Positions 22,751 through 34,283 of a stretch of 64,000 nucleotides of DNA are shown here, in pieces. Within the stretch, counting starts at the first letter, position 1; the number at the start of each line of letters is the position of its first letter. The notes beneath the pieces are model-generated. The model was not told where the DNA came from. It saw only the letters and a list, made by a program, of their open reading frames with translations, and made no database searches. Made by a program: the position numbers and the translations under genes. Source of the stretch: Ditylenchus dipsaci (Eukaryota > Nematoda > Chromadorea > Rhabditida > Anguinidae); assembly GCA_004194705.1 (NCBI GenBank), contig SADC01000335.1, positions 62,001-126,000 on the forward strand, read 5' to 3'.

Positions 22751-23894
22751 CTGAATTTCAACAAAATTTAGCTTTTTTCTATTGAAAAATTAAACGTTTT
22801 AATTTTCGCGCTAAGATTTTTTTCCTTTGTGAACTTCTGGACAAAATTTCAAAAAAAAAATAGAAAAACCGGTACGTTAAGCGGGTACCGAGAAAAAACC
22901 GAAACCGAAAACCGGGTAGGGCCAAATTAACTGAACCGAAACTACTCTGGTATTATACTAAAAACTGTATGATCCATCAAAAATTGTTTCATCATATCAA
23001 TCACCGAAATCATGATCCTTGCGATAGTTTGAGCCATACTCACGAATCAGGCTCAGTGACAGACTATCTTATAGACCAAATCTACTGAAGTTATCAGAAA
23101 AAAAATTATTTGATAATTATGCAAAAATGATCATTTTCTCGGAAAATTTGCATAACGTAGGTTTCATACAACGTAACTTCTCGGCCGGTCTCTTCAATTG
23201 AAGACTTGTACTATTTAGGACCTGAATTGTTTTTATTCTTAAGGTATTATATCAAAATATTTTTTGTTGCTCCAAAATCAATCAGCACTAGATAAAGTAA
23301 GATTTTTTTACGAAAAAGAACAAATTGTACTTTTTTACGCCAGTAGGGCTTATGGTTTGGCTTTGTTGGAGACCAGTTGTACTGTTCGAGTCGCTTTTTG
23401 AACGCAAATTAACTTTCTGGATAAATGTAACATTTCAAGTTTAGTATTGAGTATACTCTGTTTCTGAAGTTTACATAATATTAGAGGGGGGTTTGTATTA
23501 GAGGGGGGGGCTTTTATTTTTGAACTCGCCGCGCCTTAGGCGCGGAAGAAATTTTGAGTCATAATTTTTAACGCCATCCTCTGATAGCTTCTAATTTTCC
23601 ACATAACATTGTTGAAACAGCGTTTAAACATCAAAAGCACTTATTTTATATTCATAGTTTACCCTCTGTTTCTCTGAGGCCTTCTACCTAAATTTATTTT
23701 GGGCGTATTGGAATTTCGGAGCAAATTATCTTAATTTTTCAGCGAATTTTGTTTCACCTTTTCTATTAGTTTAGACATACTTTTTCTGAAAGTATTAACA
23801 ACACTGTGCAGCTAGAGTGTCATTTAGAGCAGAGAATAGCCTCTGGATAACCATGGCCAAACCACAGTTAGGAGCAAGCGAAAATAAAGCGTGC
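22751..23894. other. no gene recognised
   Basis: No motif or splice-supported frame. TTAGAGGGGGGGTTTGTATTAGAGG near 23480 (quoted in part: ATTAGAGGGGGG) is a scrap of the CGTATTTTCTC family. Confidence 0.4.
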
Positions 23895-24987
23895 CTAAGC
23901 CTAGGCCTTAAAATGTGAGATTAATAAAAAATGACCCTTAAATACCCTTAAATTCATCTGGCTTTTCTTAGTTGAAGATTAATTTATTTTAATTTACAAA
24001 CCGGAAAAGTTTCTTGTATTGTATTTAACAAAAAAAGTAGCTTACGAACTGCTTTCAGGTCACTTTAAGAAAATCCGGGGTGCGGGCTGCTGTGGTGAGT
24101 TGGTGAAAGGTAAACACGATAAGTACCGTTTTGTTGACTGTCAAAAAGAAAATCGGAAGAGTGGCTGAAATTCATTAGCTACACCTGTCAAAACGAACCA
24201 AAGTTACAAAGATTAGAGCAAGTGTTAATAGACAACTATAAAAAAATATTTCAAATTTCGTTTTTAAAATTACAGCTTTTCACAAAAATGCCCAATTCCA
24301 GTATTCAAGTATTGTGAACATGTGGCTAAAAATCATGCGAACAAAACTGCATCAACATACTTAGTATGAAAGCTTTTAAATTGCAATACACACCGAAGAT
24401 ACAACTGTATTTCTTTCAATTTTTGATACTAAAAACAAACTTGGAAATAAAAACCCAATTATTAAGTGTAAAGCTGAATTTAAAGTTCCTGAGAGTGAAT
24501 TTTTGGGTATGCACACTATATAAAATATACCATTTCACGATATACTGGTGCCGCCGTACTTCACACGATGGCACGCTTAGTAATGACGCTTTTTCACTTG
24601 ACATTTGATAAACATTTTATTATTCAAGACACTTTCCATCACGCTGTCCCGAAGTGTTATTTGCTATTACAAAGTCCAGATGATGAACTTTTTCAAAAAC
24701 TATTGGATGCAAGAGCCATGATAACAAGAGGTGAATGAAGGGGGCATGTTGGTTGTTTTTGGGTTAACTCTAAATTTAGCGCTGCTAGGTTTCACTGAAC
24801 ACCACCCCCCAAAAAAACAAAATACCAAAACGCCTATAACTTTTAGGCTTAGCAATCAGGCTCAGGTCTTACGGTTAGGGTAAGGGCCTTAGACCTTAGG
24901 CAGAGGGACAACCAGTATCAATTTCAGCATTTTTCAAAAAAATTATAGTTTAAGGAGTGTTGGTATTACCAAGCAGCTTTTTTGGCT
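23895..24987 (+). repeat. ~1.1-kb dispersed repeat, inverted partner of 45995-47245
   Basis: It matches the reverse complement of 45995-47245. Examples are GCCTAAGCCTAGGCCTT, TTCATTAGCTACACCTGTC, GAAGATACAACTGTATTTC and AGGAGTGTTGGTATTACC. Contains an 80-codon open frame (24366-24608) also present in part in the partner; no domain recognised. Confidence 0.85.
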
Positions 24988-26352
24988 CGTTCACGGACTG
25001 CGACTTAGACTGAGACTACGGGGTGTTCAAGTAGCCAAAATAGTCTCAGTCCAAGTCTAAGGTGTTCACGGACTGAGACTTAGACTGAGATTTAGACTAA
25101 AAGATCAGTAAGAACGACTTTTTTTTACACTTTCACAGTGCAATGTCCATAATACTCAAATTTTTTATTAATTTCTGGGTTCAAATAATTTTTTCCTGAA
25201 AAACTGCACTAACAACACCATTAAAATTCCGATAAACTTTGCTCTTATATCTTTTCCATCGGCTACTTCTTCGGGCGCACCGGTGATTATTCCACGCCAA
25301 TTATGAAAACCTATCATGGATCTGTCTAAAATCATTTCTTTCTCCATCTCATGGAGATGGCTTAAACTACGTTGTCAGTCATCTGTGAACATGTGAACAC
25401 GACTTCAAAAAATTTCACCACTTTATTGGAATGATTCCAAAGCAGTTTCTATACTGTTGCATGCTCAGCTTAGATGGCTAGTCGAGAAAGAAAGCGTCCA
25501 ATAACCATATTAATTAGACCACAAAAAAACCACAAAAAAAATTTCTGACAACACAAAAAAAAATGACCACAAAAAAATCTGTGGCCAAAAAAAAATTCTA
25601 TGGCTAAAACCAACAAAGTTGCAAAAAAATTCAGAATGGTCAACGCAAAATAAAAGGGTGAAAAAAAGAGTTTCTTTCTAATGTTTTTCAATAATTGCTG
25701 GTTATCGAAGTCCTCGACGTCGGCTGGTGGGTTAAAAAGCTTTGACATTTTACTGCCTAAAGCGGTTTACTTCAATACATATTTCATCGCTTCTTGTAAG
25801 AGGCTTAAATTTTTTTCGTAATTCATGCTGTTGCAAAAAGCCTTGAAAACTTTCCAAACGAACTACCGGAGCGAAATTCGACATGTCCATCTTGCTAGTC
25901 ATATAACTAAATTCATCATAGTTATCGGAATTAATTATTTATTTGAAAAAAATGACAAATTTTCTGAAAATAACAGTCCCCTATCAAGAAAATTATTCGC
26001 GTAAGGTGAGTAGGCGCGTGTCATAATTTTTGAGGTTGTGAGTGAAATGCCGTGAGTATATTTTCAGGATGGACAGTGATCCCTGACACGACATGCTTTG
26101 AATAAAGAAATTATGATTGCTTTAAAACTACATTTAAAGTTAAACATACACTTTTTGAGAGAAGAAAATTCATGTGCCACACCTGTTTGCAGTCAAGTAT
26201 AAATTCATATGAAATTTTTTAAACTCTTTATAGTATTTGGCATCTATGGATGTGTGGGTGGGCGGTTGGATCGCCACTTTTGTGTTGGAGTCCAACTCTT
26301 TGCCATTTTTTCAATCGTTTGTCCAATATCTCATGAAAACCCTTAACTGCTA
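24988..26352. other. no gene; word islands
   Basis: 24990-25105 iterates GGACTGAGACTTAGACTGAG with GTTCAC flanks. 25495-25620 iterates CCACAAAAAAA words. The remainder shows no coding signal. Confidence 0.45.
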
Positions 26353-27577
26353 TATCTTGACTTTTTCCAAACAAAAACATGTCTTTCTTAATTTTTTTTT
26401 ATTTTTTTTTCTTTAACTTGCTCACTCGATGTCATGCAGTATGTCATTGTTGTCCCACACTAAGTGTCAAATTGATGTGAAGAGGGAAAAAACACTTTGT
26501 ATAATGTCTTAGTGATGTCAATGTTAGATTGACATCACATCATGTTCATTATGATATCACGGAAACACTATTGCGCTCACTCTATTGTATCACGTAGTTC
26601 AAAAAGAACAATCAATACTTTATTGCCTTATAAAGAATAATAAACCTTAAAATAACTTTTAGGTATTGGAAAAAGATGGTTAGGAACATATATATATGTG
26701 CAGCTAAGATATTGCAAGGCAAAAAATATAGCTGTTCGCAGGTTGCAAAAGAAAACTATGATTATCAATGAAATTTTCACAAAATAAAATTCAGAAATAA
26801 AAACTGAGGCAGTCGTACATATCACCTGTTCGGCTTCTATATATAAGCTTCCCATTTTTAAATAAAATAACACTATTTGTTTATTTTGTTAGCTTTGTTA
26901 TTGTTTTAACACTGGGATGCCTGATTGTCCTAAGAGCACATTCTGGTATAAAATTTGATAATGCCAAATTGGCAAATTTTATGCTGAACACGATAGTGAG
27001 AAAAAGTTAAAAAAAAATCACTATTTGCGGGTCAGATGCTCTTACGAACCAACCAAGTCGAGATTGTTGCAAACGAAACTTCAACAGGGCACATCGCGTA
27101 AATTTCTATGATCGTTGCAGTAAATTATAACTTAAGAGAAAGCGCAGATTACAGGCTTTCTAAGGCTTTCGATTACAGGCTTTATTTTTTTCACATAATT
27201 TAGTTTCAATATTTACGCTTACGTGTGGCTCGTTATCTCAGCTTTCTAATATGCTGTAACACTTGAATATTTAACTTTAAAAATTAAAAAATTCACTCAT
27301 TACCAGAAAGTACGTTTTTGACTGTGGTTTGTCCATCTAAATCCGTAAATCTTTAAATTTTTGAAATTAAATAGCTAATTGTTACAAATCATTTGGAAAA
27401 CTGAAATTCAGAGCTACATGGTGTAAAAGAATCAAAATCGAAATCAAGTTCTGTTAAGATGAAGCGGAAAATTAAAATTTCAAATTGATGCCATATTCAC
27501 GAAAATTTTAACATTTTGACAAGTTACGTTACATACAGTCATTTTTGTGATTATATTATTTTGAATTTGAACAGGTG

Positions 27578-30060
27578 ATGAAAATATTGTTTCTATTCAC
27601 CCTGACGAGTGCTTTATTTTCTTACTCAATTGCTAGTGGCCCATCTGAAAAGAGAAGTATTCCGGATGAACGTAACAATCAAGAAACAAACGTCGAAGAA
27701 ACGAAGAATCATAAAAAGATGACATTTGAAGTAGAAAGTCATATTGCTAGTTTTCAAAATATTATAAAAATTATGATAGTGTGAAAGATTCGATAGGTGA
27801 AGGCAAAAAGTTTCAAGATTCTTCAACTCAACAAATCATTCATATGAAAAGTCATCTAAAAATTATTCAAACTTTTGCCAAACCGCAAGAGACCTGCTTT
27901 CTTTTCGCAAACAAGCTTACTCACTATACGGAAAAGTTTCAAAAGCAACATTCAAAGACGATAATCTTAAAGAAGAAATGTTTTTAAAAATAGTTGGACT
28001 GATAAAAAGTTGTCGCGATATTTTTGTTGAAGTCATGAACAAGCAAATATTGAAAATTGCAAATAAAGAATACCAGATAGAAGTGACGAAGTTTGCTTAT
28101 GAAATCGAAGAGCCATTAAAAAAGCTACTCCAAGAGATAGAAGCCCGGAACAATAGTATAGAAAACATTTTATCAATTTCTGAAACACAATTATCGATCG
28201 TTGATTCTGATAGATTTTACAAAGAAATGACAACTAACGTAAAAAGTTGCATTGAGAATTATCAACTTTTGAAAAACAATTGTGCTAAGATCAAAGCTCT
28301 AGTAGACCGAAACGAAGAATTGAAAGAATTTCAGATAAGAAAAAGTGAAGAAATGCATGAATTGGCATCTATTTGCAAATATGTAAGAAATCTGCTTTTG
28401 TTTCGCCAACAAGCTTACTTGCTATATGATGAAGTGCTATATGATGAAAATACTCATTTCACGTTCCTGTTTTCAAAACCGAAATAACCAAAATTGTTGC
28501 TGTGATAAATAGTATTCACAATATACTTGTGGAAGTCATAGATAAGAAAATCTTGAAGATTGCAAGTGTATATGGAGTAAAATGTGGTGATTCAAACTAT
28601 TTTGCATATGAAATCAAAAAACCATTACAAAAGCTACTCCAAGCGCTAGAAGATCGAAAAAATGTTATTGGAAACATTTTATCAATTCCTAAAACAAAAT
28701 TATCGATCGTTGATTTTGATGGATTTTACAAAGAAATGATAACTAACGTAAAAAGTTGCATTGAGAATTATCAACTTTTGAAAAACAGCTGTGCTAAGAT
28801 TAAAGCTCTAGCAGATCGAAACCAAGAATTGAAAGAATTTCAGACAAGAAAAAGTGAAGAAATGCATGAATTTGCATCTATTTGCAAATATGTAAGAAAT
28901 CTGCTTTCGTTTCGCAAAGAAGCCTTCTCGCTATATCGTGAATTTTTTAAATATTCATATCACTATCCTTTTTTCAGAATCTTAATAACTGAAATTGTCG
29001 AAGTGATAAATAGTATTCACAATATTCTCATGAAAGTCATCGATAAGAAAATCTTGAAGATTGCAAGTGTGGATGGAGTGAAATATAGTGAATTGAAATA
29101 TTTTGCAAATGAAATCCAAGATCCATTAAAGAAGCTACTCCAAGGGCTTGCATTTCAGAACGAAAATCCAGACAAATACTTATTTTCAAGCATTACTGGA
29201 ATAGATAAATCAATCGTTGATCTTAAGACTTTTCTTAAAGAAACGGAAATTAAAGTGACAAATTACATTGATGCATTCAAGAACCTAGAAAAAATATATG
29301 ATGCGCTCACAGATTTAGAAAAGCAAAGCCAACAGTTTGAAAACTTGCCAATTGAAGAATTGAGTGAGATCCACATTCTTGATTTTTTTACAAATCGCAA
29401 TAGAGCTGCTTTCTTTTTTGGAAAGACCTTTTGTTCTACACGAAATAGTTTTCAGTGTACCAATCAAGGCTGACAACATTATAAAAGAAAAGTATTTAAA
29501 ATTTTCAATAGAATAGATAGTATTCATAAAACTCTTGTTGAAATAATGGAAAAGGAGATCTTGAATACTAAAAACGAAATTGAGTATAATGCTTCTGAAC
29601 ATTACAAAAATAAAAACCAAAAGCTGTTGCGCCTTCTAAAAGACCGGACCAAGAATTTGAAAGACATTTCAGCAAATTCTGAAACACAACCAAAAATCAA
29701 TGATTTTAAAATTTTTTCAAACTATTTTGCATATGAAATCAAAATACCATTACAAAAGCTACTCCAAGCGCTAGAAGATCGAAAAAATGATATTGGAAAC
29801 ATTTTATCAATTCCTAAAACAAAATTATCGATCGTTGATTTCGATAGATTTTACAAAGAAATGATAACTAACGTAAAAAGTTGCATTGAGAATTATCAAC
29901 TTTTGAAAACAGCTGTGCTAAGATTAAAGCTCTAGCAGATCGAAACCAAGAATTGAAAGAATTTCAGATAAGAAAAAGAGAAGAAATGAATGAATTTGCA
30001 TCTATTTGCAAATATGTAAGAAATCTGCTTTCGTTTCGCAAAGAAGCCTTCTCGCTATAT
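27578..30060 (+). pseudogene. secreted helical-repeat protein, left-arm copy (frameshifted, 3' end replaced)
   Basis: The ATG at 27578 starts a signal peptide (MKILFLFTLTSALFSYSIAS) followed by a charged GPSEKR linker. Compared with the right-arm copy, the frame is broken by one-base changes in A or T runs near 27770, 27860, 28449 and 29416. A further A is lost in the duplicated segment near 29908. After 29717 the gene's true C-terminal segment is replaced by a second copy of 28593-28936. The intact parts predict long amphipathic helices with heptad-like Leu/Ile spacing and the recurrent block SICKYVRNLLSFRKEAFSLY. Substitutions from the other copy include K/E, D/E, L/M and F/L exchanges, so the two are not the same reads. 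Family not recognised. Either a pseudogene or a gene affected by indel errors. Confidence 0.72.
29718..30060 (+). repeat. ectopic copy of gene segment 28593-28936
   Basis: 343 bp nearly identical to 28593-28936, starting at TCAAACTATTTTGCATATG and ending in CTCGCTATAT. It is followed by a short repeat of AGCCTTCTCGCTATA. It replaces the natural 3' end of the left-arm gene and is absent from the right arm. Confidence 0.88.
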
Positions 30061-30072
30061 AGCCTTCTCGCT

Positions 30073-30121
30073 ATAGTTTTGTCCCCTGCACCCCCTTCGG
30101 GGGTGCAGGGGACAAAACTAT
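30073..30121. repeat. perfect 23-bp-arm hairpin (GC-rich)
   Basis: ATAGTTTTGTCCCCTGCACC... (30073-30095) is exactly complementary to 30099-30121 with a TTC loop. The same CCCCTGC..CCCCC-TTC-GGGGG design sits in the core of the 11.69 and 33.60 kb elements. The sequence that follows (AACTATGTTTAAATTCCATC) also matches those elements, so this is a fragment of that family. Confidence 0.93.
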
Positions 30122-30321
30122 GTTTAAATTCCATCCTTTCGGTGATATATACGTGTCCTTTCCAGTCAACGAAATTTTCCAGATAGTCAATTTTAGATCA
30201 GAAATTTTTGTTTTCAAAAATACTTTTCCGGCCCTGAAAATTTGTTTCCTTCACGCCTCACAAGCTGAAACTTCTGAAACAGAGGTTAAAACATGATTTC
30301 GGGTCACATACATAAAGTAAT

Positions 30322-32541
30322 TCAGTCTTCATTTTTTTCTTTCTTTCGAATTTTCAAATTCGGAAATTTTTCTTCCATTTCAGATATCATTTTTTCATAA
30401 AAAATTTTAAAATCATTGATTTTTGGTTGTGTTTCAGAATTTGCTGAAATGTCTTTCAAATTCTTGGTCCGGTCTTTTAGAAGGCGCAACAGCTTTTGGT
30501 TTTTATTTTTGTAATGTTCAGAAGCATTATACTCAATTTCGTTTTTAGTATTCAAGATCTCCTTTTCCATTATTTCAACAAGAGTTTTATGAATACTATC
30601 TATTCTATTGAAAATTTTTAAATACTTTTCTTTTATAATGTTGTCAGCCTTGATTGGTACACTGAAAACTATTTCGTGTAGAACAAAAGGTCTTTCCAAA
30701 AAGAAAGCAGCTCTATTGCGATCTTGTAAAAAAGTCAAGAATATGGATCTCACTCAATTCTTTAATTGGCAAGTTTTCAAACTGTTGGCTTTGCTTTTCT
30801 AAATCTGTGAGCGCATCATATATTTTTTCTAGGTTCTCGAATGCATCAATGTAATTTGTCACTTTAACTTCCGTTTCTTTAAGAAAAGTCTTAAGATCAA
30901 CGATTGATTTATCTATTCCAGTAATGCTTGAAAATAAGTATTTGTCTGGATTTTCGTTCTGAAATGCAAGCCCTTGGAGTAGCTTCTTTAATGGATCTTG
31001 GATTTCATTTGCAAAATATTTCAATTCACTATATTTCACTCCATCCACACTTGCAATCTTCAAGATTTTCTTATCGATGACTTTCATGAGAATATTGTGA
31101 ATACTATTTATCACTTCGACAATTTCAGTTATTAAGATTCTGAAAAAAGGATAGTGATATGAATATTTAAAAAATTCACGATATAGCGAGAAGGCTTCTT
31201 TGCGAAACGAAAGCAGATTTCTTACATATTTGCAAATAGATGCAAATTCATGCATTTCTTCACTTTTTCTTGTCTGAAATTCTTTCAATTCTTGGTTTCG
31301 ATCTGCTAGAGCTTTAATCTTAGCACAGCTGTTTTTCAAAAGTTGATAATTCTCAATGCAACTTTTTACGTTAGTTATCATTTCTTTGTAAAATCCATCA
31401 AAATCAACGATCGATAATTTTGTTTTAGGAATTGATAAAATGTTTCCAATAACATTTTTTCGATCTTCTAGCGCTTGGAGTAGCTTTTGTAATGGTTTTT
31501 TGATTTCATATGCAAAATAGTTTGAATCACCACATTTTACTCCATATACACTTGCAATCTTCAAGATTTTCTTATCTATGACTTCCACAAGTATATTGTG
31601 AATACTATTTATCACAGCAACAATTTTGGTTATTTCGGTTTTGAAAACAGGAACGTGAAATGAGTATTTTTCATCATATAGCACTTCATCATATAGCAAG
31701 TAAGCTTGTTGGCGAAACAAAAGCAGATTTCTTACATATTTGCAAATAGATGCAAATTCATGCATTTCTTCACTTTTTCTTATCTGAAATTCTTTCAATT
31801 CTTCGTTTCGGTCTACTAGAGCTTTGATCTTAGCACAATTGTTTTTCAAAAGTTGATAATTCTCAATGCAACTTTTTACGTTAGTTGTCATTTCTTTGTA
31901 AAATCTATCAGAATCAACGATCGATAATTGTGTTTCAGAAATTGATAAAATGTTTTCTATACTATTGTTCCGGGCTTCTATCCCTTGGAGTAGCTTTTTA
32001 ATGGCTCTTCGATTTCATAAGCAAACTTCGTCACTTCTATCTGGTATTCTTTATTTGCAATTTTCAATATTTGCTTGTTCATGACTTCAACAAAAATATC
32101 GCGACAACTTTTTATCAGTCCAACTATTTTCAAACACATTTCTTCTTTAAGATTATCGTCTTTGAATGTTGTTTTCGAAACTTTCCCGTATAGTGAGTAA
32201 GCTTGTTTGCGAAAAGAAAGCAGGTCTCTTGCGGTTTGGCAAAAGTTTGAATAATTTTTCATATGACTTTTCATATGAATGATTTGTTGAGTTGAAGATT
32301 CTTGAAACTTTTTGCCTTCACCTATCGAATCTTTCACACTATGATAATTTTTTATAATATTTTGAAAACTAGCAATGTGACTTTCTACTTCAAATGTCAT
32401 TTTTTTATGATTCTTCGTTTCTTCGACGTTTGTTTCTTGATTGTTACGTTCATCCGGAATACTTCTCTTTTCAGATGGGCCACTAGCAATTGAGTAAGAA
32501 AATAAAGCACTCGTCAGGGTGAATAGAAACAATATTTTCAT
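30322..32541 (-). CDS. secreted helical-repeat protein, right-arm copy (most complete)
   Basis: Starts at the ATG at 32541: an N-terminal signal peptide of ~19 residues with probable cleavage after SIAS, then a charged low-complexity linker. About 700 residues of helical sequence follow, with three long repeats of ~150 residues. Each opens with an INSIHNILVEVIDKKILKIA-type helix, and most contain SCIENYQLLK and end with SICKYVRNLL.FR..A. A half repeat lies at each end. The C-terminus is highly charged (FPNLKIRKKEKNED) and stops at 30322. Two one-base changes interrupt the frame, near 31996 (A run) and 30720; the left-arm copy reads through both. No intron is needed. Few cysteines, no transmembrane segment after the signal. 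Probably secreted or lumenal and coiled-coil-like. I recognise no family and propose no function. Confidence 0.75.
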
Positions 32542-33602
32542 CACCTGTTCAAATTCAAAATAATATATTCACAAAAAATGACTGTATGTAACGTAACTTG
32601 TCAAATGTTAAAATTTTTCGTGAATATGGCATCAATTTAAAATTTTAATTTTCCGCTTCATCTTAACAGAACTTGATTTCGATTTTGATTCTTTTACACC
32701 ATGTAGCTCTGAATTTCAGTTTTCCAAATAATTTGTAACAATTAGCTGTTTAATTTCAAAAATTTAAAGATTTACGGATTTAGATGGACAAACCACAGCC
32801 AAAACGTACTTTCTTGTAATAAATAAATTTTTTAATTTTTAAAATTAAACCTTCAAGTGTTACAGCATATTAGAGAGCTGAGATAACGAGCCACACGTAA
32901 GCGTAAATATTGAAACTAAATTATGTGAAAATAAAGCCTTTAATCGAAAGCCTTAGAAAGCCTGTAATATGCGCTTTCTCTTAAGTTATAATTTACTGCA
33001 ACGATCATAGAAATTTACGCGATGTGCCCTGTTGAAGTTTCGTTTGCAACAATCTTGACTTGATTGGTTCGTAAGAGCATCTGACCCGCAAATAGTGATT
33101 TTTTTTTTAATTTTTTCTCACTATCGTGTTCAGCATAAAATTTGCCAATTTGGCATTATCAAATTTTATACCAGAATGTGCTCTTAGGACAATCAGGCAT
33201 CCCAGTGTTAAAACAATAACAAAGCTAACAAAAATAAACAAATAGTGTTATTTTATTTAAAAATGGGAAGCTTATATATAGAAGCCGAACAGGGGATATG
33301 TACGACTGCCTCAGTTTTTATTTCTGAATTTTATTTTGTGAAAATTTCATTGATAATCATAGTTTTCTTTTGCAACCTGCGAACAGCTATATTTTTCGCC
33401 TTGCAATATCTTAGCTGCACATATATACATGTGCCTGACCAGCTTTTTTGACTCTTTCAACCACAAAAGCTTGACCATCAAAACCACCAAAAAATTCTGT
33501 TTCGAGTGGCATACAAAATTTAGTCCATCGGAAAAGAAATAAAAAAATTTAAGAAAGACATGTTTTTGTTTGGAAAAAGTCAAGATGGGGGGGGGGGGTG
33601 GT

Positions 33603-34283
33603 CGCATTTTTCAGTTATTTAAAAATAGTCTTTAAACGTCTCCTAAGAAATTTTTATATGCTTAAAACGATGAAAAAGTTTTTTTCTTACATTTTTCCAC
33701 ACAAAAAATGGATTTTTTGAAAAAAATTTTTTGACCGAAATTCGATTTTTTGCCTTGGAGGACCAAGGTAAACCACCTTATATAAGGGTATTTCACCCCG
33801 TTTTGGTCACTGGAGCTGTGCAAAAAGAGCCTCTAAATTCATTTTTGATTAAGAGTCTTGCTCGGAATTATGGCTAAGGTAAGTGAGTGCGCGCATCTCT
33901 AACCATCCAAGCCCCCTGCGCCCCCGAAGGGGCTTGGTTGCTTGGAGTTGAGATGCGCACACCCACATACCTTAGACACAAATCACTCGAAAGTGAATCT
34001 GGATGCATCAAAATGTATGCATGCCAGAGTTTTTTTCATGCGGTAGGCCCCAGTCAACAAAACTATGTTTAAATTCCATCTTTTTTGGTTGTCTGGGTAC
34101 CTCTTTAGGATGGTTCACCTTGGTCCCCCAAGGCAAAAAGTCGAATTTTGGTCAAAAATTTTTTTTCAAAAAATCTATTTTTTGTGTGGAAAAATGTGAG
34201 AAAATAGCTTTTTTATTGTTTTAAGCATATAAAAATTACTTAGGAGACGTTTAAACACTATTTTTAAATAACTGAAAAATGCG
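33603..34283. mobile_element. 681-bp inverted-terminal-repeat element with ACTCGAAAGTGA core
   Basis: CGCATTTTTCAGTTATTTAA and TTAAATAACTGAAAAATGCG are exact inverted ends, with arms ~175 bp (TCTCCTAAGAAATTTTTATATG etc). The core matches the 11.69 kb copy, including GGAGTTGAGATGCGCACAC and CCCAGTCAACAAAACTATG. It adjoins the outer edge of the inverted duplication. Confidence 0.9.

Larger units (their letters stand above)
26353..33591. repeat. large inverted duplication, arms ~3.3 kb
   Basis: Left arm 26353-29717 and right arm 30399-33591 are reverse complements apart from scattered substitutions and one-base indels. Outer ends share GACTTTTTCCAAACAAAAAC (left 26361, inverted at the right near 33580). 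Arm-specific inserts are 26412-26688 (left) and about 33437-33535 (right). The centre (29718-30398) differs: the left side has a 343-bp repeat of an internal gene segment plus a GC-rich hairpin, and the right side keeps the gene's own 3' end. Each arm holds one copy of the helical-repeat gene, converging. Confidence 0.93.

Noticed and set aside
24366..24608. 80-codon ORF in the dispersed repeat as a gene
   Set aside because: The inverted partner at 46.6 kb breaks it, composition is AT-rich and there is no motif.
26353..33591. Inverted duplication as a pure sequencing fold-back artefact
   Set aside because: The arms differ by real substitutions, have different inserts at their outer ends and an asymmetric centre.
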